From Aristolochia californica (lineage: Eukaryota; Streptophyta; Magnoliopsida; Piperales; Aristolochiaceae), in contig JARWKL010000008.1 in the NCBI GenBank assembly GCA_029961685.1, positions 14,355,981 through 14,419,980 on the forward strand: a DNA stretch of 64,000 bases, given 5' to 3'. This document shows, piece by piece, positions 50,189 through 61,125 of this stretch. The position numbers and the translations under genes are program-made. The notes under the pieces were generated by a model. It searched no databases. It was not told the DNA's origin and saw only the letters and a program-made list of their open reading frames with translations. Each line of letters starts with the position of its first letter. Position 1 is the first letter of the stretch.

Positions 50189-51317
50189 CGCACGTTAACT
50201 TGGGAATTTAATTTTTTCTACTCTTTGAAATTTTTGGATCAATAGGTCATTTACATCTTCAGCATGTTTCTGGCATGCATATCCACTATATTTAAAACAT
50301 GTTAGGATCAATTAGAAATCTCTTTCTTATAAAATTCCACCAAGCTATCTGGGATGGTACTAGTGGAATTTTCCCAACGTGGGTAACAAAACTTTGGTGT
50401 TCGGTTTTAGTGTGTGAAAATAATTTTTGTCACTCACTTTTATTATAGATTTCAAATTCTTTTGTGTACATCAACTCTAAAATTTTCTTTTCGTTGTGAT
50501 CTATTTTTGCCTTATCTTTTTTTTTACAAGAAAACTGGGAGAGTGAAAATCTCAAGTTTGAAAAACAAAATTGAACATCCAAAATGGAAATGGACAAATG
50601 CTGAGAGAGATAAATCCAAAAAGTATCTGTGATTTCTTAGGTTTTCTTTTTGTATAATAAGCAAAAATTGGATTTTTTGGTTCCTGTAAATATCCCACCG
50701 CACGTTAACTTGAGAATTTTATTTTTTCAACTCGTTGAAATTTTTGGATCATTAGGTCATTTGCATCTTCAAAATGTTTCAAACATGCATATCCACCACA
50801 TTTAAAACATGTTAGGATATATTAGAGATTTCTTTCTTATAAAATTCCACCAAGCTATTTCGGGTTGTACTAGTGGAATTTCCCCAACGTGGATAACAAA
50901 ACTTTGGTGTTTATTTTTAGTACGTGAAAATAATTTTCTTCACCCACATTTATTATAGTTTTCAAATTCTTTTGCATACATAAACTCAAAAATTTTCATC
51001 TTGTTGAGATCTATATTTGCCATATCTTTTTGTTTACTTCGAAACTGGGAGAGTAAAAAACACAAGTTTGAAAAAAAAAAAAATTGAACATCCATAATGG
51101 AAAGGCGCAAATGCTGAGAGAGATAATTCAGAAAAGTATATATGATTTTTTAGGTCCGCTTTTTGTAAAATAGGCCAAAATTGGGTTGTTTGGCTCCGGT
51201 AAATATCCCACCGCACATTAACTTGGGAATTTAATTTTTTCTACTCCTAGAAATTTTTGCATCAATAGGTCATTTGCATCGTCAACATGTTTCTGGCATA
51301 CATATCCACCATATTTA

Positions 51318-54300
51318 AAACATGTTAGGATCAATTAGAAATCTCTTTCTTATAAAATTCCACCAAGCTATCTGGGGTGGTACTAGTGGAATTTCCCCAA
51401 CGTGGGTAACAAAACGTTGGTGTTCATTTTTAGTGCGTGAAAATAATTTTCTTCACTCACATTTATTATAGTTTTCAAATTCTTTTGCATACACAAACTC
51501 TAAAATTTTCATTTTGTTGTGATCTATATTTGCCTTATCTTTTGGTTTACGAGAAAACTAGGAGAGTGAAAAACTCAAGTTTGAAAAAAAAATTGAACAA
51601 ACAAAATGGAAATGCAAAAATGATGAGAGAGAAAATTCAAAAATGTATCTGTGATTTTTAAAATCTGCTTTTTGTAAAATAGGTAAAAAGTGGGTTGTAT
51701 GGCTCTGGCAAATATCCCACCGCACGTTAATTTGAAAATTTAATTTTTTCTACTCTTTGAAAATTTTGGATCATTAGGTCATTTGCATCTTTAACATGTT
51801 TCTCGCATGCATATCCACCTCATTTAAAACATATTAGGATCAAATAGAAATCTCTTTCTTATAAAATTCCACCAAGCTATCTGGGGTTGTACTAGTAGAA
51901 TTTCCCCAACGTGGATAACAAAACTTTTACGTTCATTTTTAGTGTGTGAAAATAATTTTCTTCATTTAGATTTATTATAGTTTTAAATACATTTTTCATA
52001 CATAAAATCTAAAATTTTCATTTTGTTGTGATCTATATTTGCCATATCTTTTAGTTTACTACGAAACTGGGAGAGTGAAAACCACATGTTTGGAAGAAAA
52101 AAATTGAACATCCAAAATGGAAATGCATAAATGCTGAGAGAGATAATTAAAAAAAGTACCTGTGATTTTTTAGGTCTGCTTTTTGTAAAATAGGCAAAAA
52201 GTGGGTTGTTTGGCTCTGGTAAATATCCCACCTCACATTTACTTGGGAATTTAATTTCTTTTACTCCTTGAAATTTTTGGATGATTAGGTCATTTGCATC
52301 TTCAACTTGTTTCTGGCATGCTTATCCACCACATTTAAAACATGTTAGGATCAATTAGAAATCTCTTTCTTATAAAATTCCACCAATCTATCTGGGGTTG
52401 TACTAGTGGAATATCCCCAACGTGGATAAAAAAACTTTAGTGTTCGTTTTTAGTGTGTGAAAATAATAATTTTCTTCACTCACATTTATTTTAGTTTTCA
52501 AATTCTTTTGCATACATAAACTCTAAAATTTTCTTTTTGTTGTGATCTATATTTGCCTTATCTTTTTGTTTACGAGAAATCTGGGAGACTGAAAATCTAA
52601 AGTTTGAAAAATAAAATTTAACATCCAAAATGGAAATGCACAAATGCTGATAGAGATAATTCCAAAAATTATCTATGATTTTTTAGGACCACTTTTTGTA
52701 AAATAGGCAAAAATTGGGTTGATTGGCTTAGGTAAATATCCCACCGCACATTAACTTGGAAATTTAAATTTTTTCTTCTCCTTGAAATTTTTGGATCAAT
52801 AGGTCATTTGCATCTTCAACATGTTTCTGGCATGCATATCCACCATATTTAAAACATGTTAGGATCAATTAGAAATCTCTTTCTTATGTTATTCCACCAA
52901 GCTATCTGGGGTGGTACTAGTGGAATTTCCCCAACATGGGTAACAAACCTTTGGTGTTTGTTTTTAGTGCGTGAAAATAATTTTCTTCACTCACATTTAT
53001 TATAGTTTTCAATTTATTTTGCATACACAAACTCTAAAATTTTCATTTTGTTGTGATCTATATTTGCCTTATCTTTTTGTTTACGAGAAAACTAGGAGAG
53101 TGAAAAACTCAAGTTTGGAAAAAAAAATTGAACATCCGTAATGGAAATGCAAAAATTATGGGAGAGAAAATTCAAAAATGTATCTGTGATTTTTTAAATC
53201 CGCTTTTTGTAATATAGGCAAAAAGTTGGTTGTTTGGCTATATCCCACCGCATGTTAATTTGAAATTTTAATTTTTTCTACTCCTTGAAATTTTTGGATC
53301 ATTAGGTCATTTGCATCATCAACATGTGTCTGGCATGCATATCCACCACATTTAAAACATGTTAGGATCAATTAGAAATCTCTTTCTTATAAAATTCCAC
53401 CTAGCTATCTGGGGTTGTACTAGTGGAATTTCCCCAATGTGGATAACAAACCATTGGTGTTCATTTTTAGTGCGTGAAAATAATTTTCTTCACTCACATA
53501 TATTATAGTTTTCAAAATCATTTTCATACATAGAATCTAAAATTTTCATTTTGTACTGATCCATATTTGCCATATCTTTTAGTTTACTACGAAAGTGGAA
53601 GAGTGAAAAACTCAAGAATCAAAAAATAAAAATTGAATATCCAAAATTGAAATGCACAAATGCTGAGAGAGATAATTCAAAAAAGTGTCTATGATTTTTT
53701 AGGTCCGTTTTTTGTAAAATAGGCAAAAATTTGGTTGTTTGGGTCGGGTAAATATGCCATCGCACATTTACTAGGAAATTTTATTTTTTCTAGTCCTTGA
53801 AATTTTTGGATGATTAGGTCATTTGCATCTTCAACTTGTTTCTGGAATGCATATCCACCACATTTAAAACATGTTAGGATCAATTAGAAATCTCTTTCTT
53901 ATAAAAATCCACGAAGCTATTTGGGGTTGTACTAGTGGAATCTCCCCAACGTGGATAACAAAACTTTGGTGTTCGTTTTTAGTACATGAAAATAATTTTC
54001 TTCACTCACATTTATTATAGTTTTAAAATTCTTTAGCTTACATAAACTCTAAAATTTTCATTTTGTTGTGATCTATATTTGCCTTATCTTTTTGTTTACG
54101 AGAAATCTGGGAGAGAGAAAAACTCAAGTTTGAAAAAAAAAATGAACATCCAAAATGGAAATGCAAAAATGCTGATAGAGATAATTCCAAAAAGTATATG
54201 TGATTTTTTAGGTCCCCTTTCTGTAAAATAGGCAAAAATTGGGTTGTTTGGCTCTGGTAAATATCCCACCGCACGTTAACTTGGGACTTTAATTTTTTCT

Positions 54301-55383
54301 ACTCCTTTAATTTTTTGGATCAATATGTCATTTGCATCTTCAACATGTTTCTGGCTTGCATATCCACCATATTTAAAACATGTTAGGATCAATTAGAAAT
54401 CTCTTTCTTATAAAATTCCACCATGCTATCTGGGGTGGTATTAGTGGAATTTCCCCAACGTGGGTAACAAAACTTTGGTGTATGTTTTTAGTGCGTGAAA
54501 ATAATTTTCTTCACTCACAATAATTAAATTTTTCAAATTCTTTTGCATACACAAACTCTAAAATTTTCATTTTTTTGTGATCTATATTTGCCTTATCTTT
54601 TTGTTTACGAGAAAACTAGGAGAGTCAAAAACTCAAGTTTGAAAAAAAAAAATTGAACATCCATAATGGAAATGCAAAAATGATGAGAGAGAAAATTCAA
54701 AAATGTATCTGTGATTTTTAAAATCCGCTTTTTGTTAAATAGGCAAAAAGTGGGTTGTTTGGCTATGGTAAATATCCCACCGCACGATAATTTGAAAATT
54801 TAATTTTTTCTGCTCCTTGAAATTTTGGATCATTAGGTCATTTGCATCTTCAACATGTATATCCACCACATTTAAAACATGTTAGGATCAATTAGAAATC
54901 TCTTTCTTATAAAATTCCACCAAGCTATCTGGGGTTGTACTAGTGGAATTTCCCCAACGTGGATAACAAAACTTTGGTGTTTATTTTTATTGCATGAAAA
55001 TAATTTTCTTCACTCCCATTTATTATAGTTTTCAAAATCTTTTTCAGTCATTAAATCAAAAATTTTCATTTTTTTGTGATCTATATTTGCCATATCTTTC
55101 GGTTTACTACGAAACTGGGAGAGTGAAAAACTCAAGTTTGAAAAAAAAATTGAACATACAAAATGGAAATGCATAAATGCTGAGAGAGATAATTCGAAAA
55201 AGTATCTGTGATTTTTTAGGTCCGCATTTTGTAAAATAGGCAAAAATCGGGTTGTTTGGCTCTGGTAAATATCCCACCACAAGTTTACTTGGGAATTTAA
55301 TTTTTTCTACTCCTTGAAATTTTTGGATCTTTAGGTCATTTGCATCTTCAACTTGTTTCTGGTATGCATATCCACCACATTTA
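51318..55383 (+). repeat. Three-monomer higher-order repeat (about 1,525 bp)
   Basis: Markers recur every third monomer. The 'ggggtggta' plus 'gggtaac' variant lies at 51,404, 52,938 and 54,462 (steps 1,534 and 1,524). The 'gccatatctt' form with 'gtttactacg' lies at about 52,045, 53,571 and 55,095 (steps 1,526 and 1,524). The 'aaaattcaaaaatgtatctg' variant lies at about 51,630, 53,167 and 54,693. Each set marks a different one of the three monomers. Weaker relatives of the same markers occur at 49.1-51.1 kb ('gggtaac' at 50,381, 'gtttacttcg' near 50,010 and 51,030), where spacing is two monomers. Confidence 0.85.
54845..54865 (+). repeat. 11-bp deletion in the conserved block
   Basis: 'ttcaacatg' joins 'tatatccacc', removing one of the two CATG-containing elements and the GCATGC palindrome. 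Flanking CATG repeats could explain the loss by slippage or short-homology joining. The unit is otherwise ordinary. Confidence 0.8.
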
Positions 55384-56594
55384 AAACATGTTAGGATCAA
55401 TTAGAAATCACTTTCTTATAAAATTCCACCAAGCTATCTAGGGTTGTACCTCTGGAATTTCCCCAACATTGATAACAAAACATTGGTGTTCATTTTTAGT
55501 GCGTGAAAAATAATTATCTTCACTCACATTTATTATAGTTTTCAAAATATTTTTCATACATAAAATCAAAACTTTTCATTTTGTTGTGATCGATATTTGC
55601 CAAATCTTTTAGTTTACTACGAAACTTGGAGAGTGAAAAACTTAAGTTTAAAAAAAAAATTCAATATCCAAAATGGAAATGCACAAATGCTGAGAGAGAT
55701 AATTCAAAAAAGTAGATGTGAGTTTTTAGGTCCGCTTTTTTTAAAATAGGCAAAAATTGGGTTGTTTGGCTCGTGTAAATATCCCACCGCACGTTTACCT
55801 GGGAATTTAATTTTTTCTACTCCTTGAAATTTTTGGATGATTAGGTCATTTGCATCTTCAACTTGTTTCTGGCATGCATATCCACCACATTTAAAACATG
55901 TTAGGATCAATTAGAAATCTCTTTCTTATAAAATTCCACCAAGCTATCTGGGGTTGTAGTAGTGGAATTTCCCCAACGTGGATAACAAAACTTTGGTGTT
56001 CATTTTAGTGCGTGAAAATAATTTTCTTCACTCACATTTGTTATAGTTTTCAAATTCTTTAGCATAAATAAGCTCTAAAATTTTCATTTTGTTGTGATCT
56101 ATATTTGCCTTATCTTTTTGTTTACGAGAAATCAGGGAGAGCAAAAAACTGAATTTTGAAAAAAAAATAAAAAAATCCAAAATGGAAATGCACAAATACT
56201 GAGAGAGATAATTCCAAAAATTATCTATGATTTTTTAGGTCCGCTTTTTGTAAAATAGGCAAAAATTGGGTTGTTTGGCTCTGGTAAATATCCCACAGAA
56301 CGTTAACTTGGGAATTTAATTTTTTCTGTTCCACGAAATTTTTGGATCATTAGTTCATTTGCATCTTCAACATGTTTTTGGCATGGATATCCACCACATT
56401 TAAAACATGCTACAATCAATTAGAAATCTCTTTCTTATAAAATTCCCCTAAGCTATCTGGTGTTGTACTACTGGAATTTTCCCAACGTGGATAACAAAAC
56501 TTTGGTGTTCGTTTTTAGTGCGTGAAAATAATTTTCTTGACTCACATTTATTGTAGTTTTCAAATTATTTTGCAAACTTAAACTCTAAAATTTT

Positions 56595-56618
56595 CATTTT
56601 TTTGTGATCTTTTTTACG
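56595..56618 (+). repeat. Small deletion in a monomer (491-bp unit)
   Basis: 'tttgtgatct' runs into 'tttttacgag', losing the 'atatttgccttat' part, about 18-20 bp. Not shared. Confidence 0.8.
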
Positions 56619-59600
56619 AGAAAACTGGGAGAGAGAAAAACTCAAGTTTGAAAAAAAAAATTGATATCCAAAATCGAAATGCACAAATGCAAAGAGAGAT
56701 AATTACAAAAAGTATCTTTGATTTTTTAGGTTCGCTTTTTGTAAAATATGCAAAAAGTGGGTTGTTTGGTTCCTGAAAATATCCCACCGCACTTTAACTT
56801 GAGAATTTAATTTTTTCTACTCCCTTAAATTTTTGGATCATTAGGTCATTTACATCTTCAACATGTTTCTGGCAGGCATATCCACCACATTTAAAACATG
56901 ATAGGATCATTTAGAAATCTCTTTCTTATAAAATTCAACCAAGCTATCTGGGGTTGTACTAGTGGAATTTCCCCAACGTGGATAACAAAACTTTTGTGTT
57001 TGTTTTTAGTGCGTGAGAATAATTTTCTTCACTCACATTTATTATATTTTTCAAATTCTTTGGCATACATAAACTCTAAAATTTCCATTTTGTTGTGATC
57101 TATATTTCCCTTATCTTTTTTTTTGTGAGAAAATTGGGAGAGTAAAAATCTCAAGTTTGAAATAAAATATGAGCATCCAAAATGGAAATGCACAAATGCT
57201 GAGAGAGATAATTCCAAAAAGTATCTGGGATTCTTTTGGTCCGCTTTTTGTAAAATTGGCAAATAGTGGGTTGTTTGGCTCAGCAAAATATCCCATCGCA
57301 CGTTAACTTGAGAATTTAATTTAATCTACTCGAAATTTTTTGATCATTAGGTCATTTGCATCTTCAACATGTTCCTGGCATGCATATCCACCACATTTAA
57401 AACATGTTAGGATCAATTAGAAATCTGTTTCTTATCAAATTCCACCAAGCTATCTGGGGTTGTCCTAGTGGAATTTCCCCAACGTGGATAAAAAAACTTT
57501 GGTGTTTGTTTTTAGTGCGTGAAAATAATTTTTTTCACTCACATTTATTATAGTTTTCAAATTCTTTTGCATACATAAACTGTAAAATTTTAATTTTGTT
57601 GTGATCTATATTTGCCTTATCTTTTTGTTTACTAGAAAACTGGGAGAGTGAAAAAGTCAAGTTTGAAAAAAAAAATTGAACATCCAAAATGGAAATGCAC
57701 AAATGCGAAGAGATATAATTCCAAAAACTGTCTGTGATTTTTTATGATCGCTTTTGGTAAAATAGGCAAAAAGTGGGTTGTCTGGTTCCTTTAAATATCC
57801 CACCGCACGTTAACTTGAGAATTTAATTTTTTCTACTCCTTGAAATTTTTGGATCATTAGGTCATTTGCTTCTTCAACATGTTTTTGGCATGTATATCCA
57901 CCACATTTAAAACATATTAGGATCAATTAGAAATCTCTTTCTTATAAAATTCCACAAGGCTATCGAGGGTTGTACTAGTGGAATTTCCCCAACGTGGATG
58001 ACAAAACTTTGGTGGTCGTTTTTAGTGCATGAAAATAATTTTCTTCATTCACATTTATTATAGTTTTCAAATTCTTTAGTGTACAAAACTCTAAAATGTT
58101 CATTTTGTTGTGATCTAAATTTGCCTTATCTTTTTATTTACGAGAATACTTGCAGAGTGAAAAACACAAGTTTGAAAAAAAAAATTTGAACATCGAAAAT
58201 GGAAATGCACAAATTCTAAGAGAGATAATTCCAAAAAGTATCTGTGATTTTTTAGGTCCGCTTTTTGTAAAATAGGCAAAAAGTGGGTTGTTTAGCTCAG
58301 GAAAATATCCCACCGCACGTTAACTTGAGAATTTAATTTTATCTACTCCAAATTTTTGGATCATTAGGTCATTTGCATCTTCAACATGTTTCTGCCATGC
58401 ATATCCACCACATTTAAAACATGTTAGAATCAATTACAAATCTCTTTCTTATAAAATTCCACCAAACTATCTGGGGTTGTACTAGCGGAATTTCCCCAAC
58501 GTGGATAACAAAATTTTGGTGTTCATTTTTAGTGCGTGAAAATAATTTTCTTCTCTCACATTTATTATAGTTTTCAAATTCTTTAGCATACATAAACTCT
58601 AAAATTTTTATTTTGTTGTGATCTATATTTGCCTTATCTTTTTGCTGACAAGAAAACTGGGAGAGTGAAAAACTCAAGTTTGAAAAAAAAACAATTGAAC
58701 ATATATAATGGAAATGCACAAATGTTGAGAGAGATAATTTCAAAAAGTATCTGTGATTTTTTAGGTCCGCATTTTGTAAAATAGGCAAAAAGTGGGCAGT
58801 TTGGCACTTTTAAATATCCCACCGCACGTTAATTTGAGAATTTAATTTTTTCTACTCCTTTAAATTTTTGGATCATTGGGTCATTTGCATCTTCAACATT
58901 TTTCTGGCATGCATATCCACCACATTTGAAAACATGTTAGGTTCAATTAGAAATCACTATCTTATAAAATTGCACCAAGCTATCTGGGGTTGTACTAGTG
59001 GAATTTCCCCAACCTGGATAACAAAATTATGGTGTTCTTTTTAGTGCGTGAAAATAATTTTCTCACTCACATTTATTGTAGTTTTAAAATTCTTTTGCAT
59101 ACACAAACTCTAAAATTTTCATTTTGTTGTTATCTATATTTGCCATATCTTTTTGTTTACGAGAAAATGGGAGAGTGAAAAACTCAAGTTTGAAAAAAAA
59201 AATTGAACATCCAAAATGGAAATGCACAAATGCTGAGAGAGATAATTCGAAAAAGTATCTGTGATTTTTTTGGTCCGCTTTTTGAAAAATAGGCAAAACC
59301 GTGGGTTGTTTGGCTCAAGTAAATATCCCACCACACGTTAACTTGAGAATTTAATTTTTTCTACTCCTTTAAATTTTTGGATCATTAGGTCATTTGCATC
59401 TTCAACATGTTTCTGGCAAGCATATCCACCACATTTAAAACATGTTAGGATCAATTAGAAATCTCTTTCTTATAAAATTCCACCAAGCTATCTGGGGTTG
59501 TACTAGTGGAATTTGCCAAACGTGGCTAACAAAACTTTGGTGTTCATTTTTAGGGCGTGAAAATAATTTTCTTCAGTCACATTTATTAAAATTTTTAAAT

Positions 59601-61077
59601 TCTTTTGCATTCATAAACTCTAAAATTTTAATTTTGTTGTGATCTATATTTGCTTTATCTTTTTGTTTACGAGAAAACTAGGAGAGTGAAAAACTCAAGT
59701 TTGAAAAAAAAATTGAACTTCAAAATAGGAAATGCAGAAATGCCGAGAGAGATAAATCCAAAAAGTATCTGTGATTTTTTAGGTCCGCCTTTTGTAAAAT
59801 TGGCAAAAAGTGGGTTGTTTCGCTCTAGTAAATATACTACCGCACGTTAACTTGAGAATTGAATTTTTTCTACTCCTTGAAATTTTTGGATGATTAGGTC
59901 ATTTGCATCTTCAGCATGTTTCTAGCATGCATATCCACCATATTTAAAACATGTAAAGATCAATAAGAAATCTCTTTCTAATAAAATTCCACCAAGCTAT
60001 CTGGGGTTGTACTAGGGAAACTTCCCCAACGTGGATAACGAAACTTTGGTATTCATTTTTAGTCGTGAAATTAATTTTCCTCACTCGCATTTATTATAGT
60101 TTTCAAATTCTTTTGCAAACATAAACTCTAAAATTTTCATTTTGTTGTGATCTATATTTGGTTTATCTTTTTGTTTACGAAAAAATAGATTGAGTGAAAA
60201 ACTCTAGTTTGAAAAAAAAAATTGAGCATCTAAAATTGAAATGCACAAATGAAGAGAGAGAAAATTCCAAAAAGTAAATGTAATTTTTTAGGTCCGGTTT
60301 TTGTAAAATGGGCAAAAAGTGGGTTCTTTTGCTCTAGTAAATATCCCACCGCACATTAACTTGAGAATTTAATTTTTTCTACTCCTTGAAATTTTTTGAT
60401 CATAAGGTCATTTGTATCTTCAACATGTTTCTGGCATGCATATCCACCACATTTAAAACATGTTAGGATCAATTAGAATTTTCTTTCTCATAAAATTCCA
60501 CCCAAGCTATCTGAGGTTGTACTAGTGGAATTTCCCCACCGTGGATAACAAAACTTTGGTGTTCATTTTTAGTACGTGAAAATAATTTTCACTCACATTT
60601 ATTATAGTTTTCAAATTCTTTTGCATACATAAACTCTAAATTTTCCATTTTGTTGTGATCTATATTTCCCTTATATTTTTGTTTATGAGAAAACTGGGAG
60701 AGTAAAAATCTCAAGTTTTAAATAAAAAATGAGCATCCAAAATGGAAATGCACAAATGCCAAGAGAGATAATTCCAAAAAGTATCTGTGATTTTTTTGGT
60801 CCACCTTTTGTAAAAAAGGCAAATAGTTGGTTGTCTGGTTCTTGTAAATATCCCACTGCACGTTAACTTGAGAATTTAATTTTTTCTACTCGAAATTTTT
60901 GGATCATTAGGTCATTTGCATCTTCAACATGTTTTTTGCATGTATATCCACCACATTTAAAACATGTTAGGATCAATTAGAAATCTCTTTCTTATAAAAT
61001 TCCACCAAGCTATCTGGGGTTGTACAAGTGGAATTTACCCAACGTGGATAACAAACTTTTGTGTTCATTTTTAGTGC

Positions 61078-61125
61078 GTGAAAATAACTTTTTTCACTCA
61101 TTATTTTCTGCACTCACATTTATTA
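61078..61125 (+). repeat. Short internal duplication (524-bp unit)
   Basis: The usual single 'ttttcttcactcacatttatta' region appears partly doubled, with 'ttttttcactcatta' followed by 'ttttctgcactcacattta'. This makes the only clearly lengthened unit (about 15 bp extra). Confidence 0.8.
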
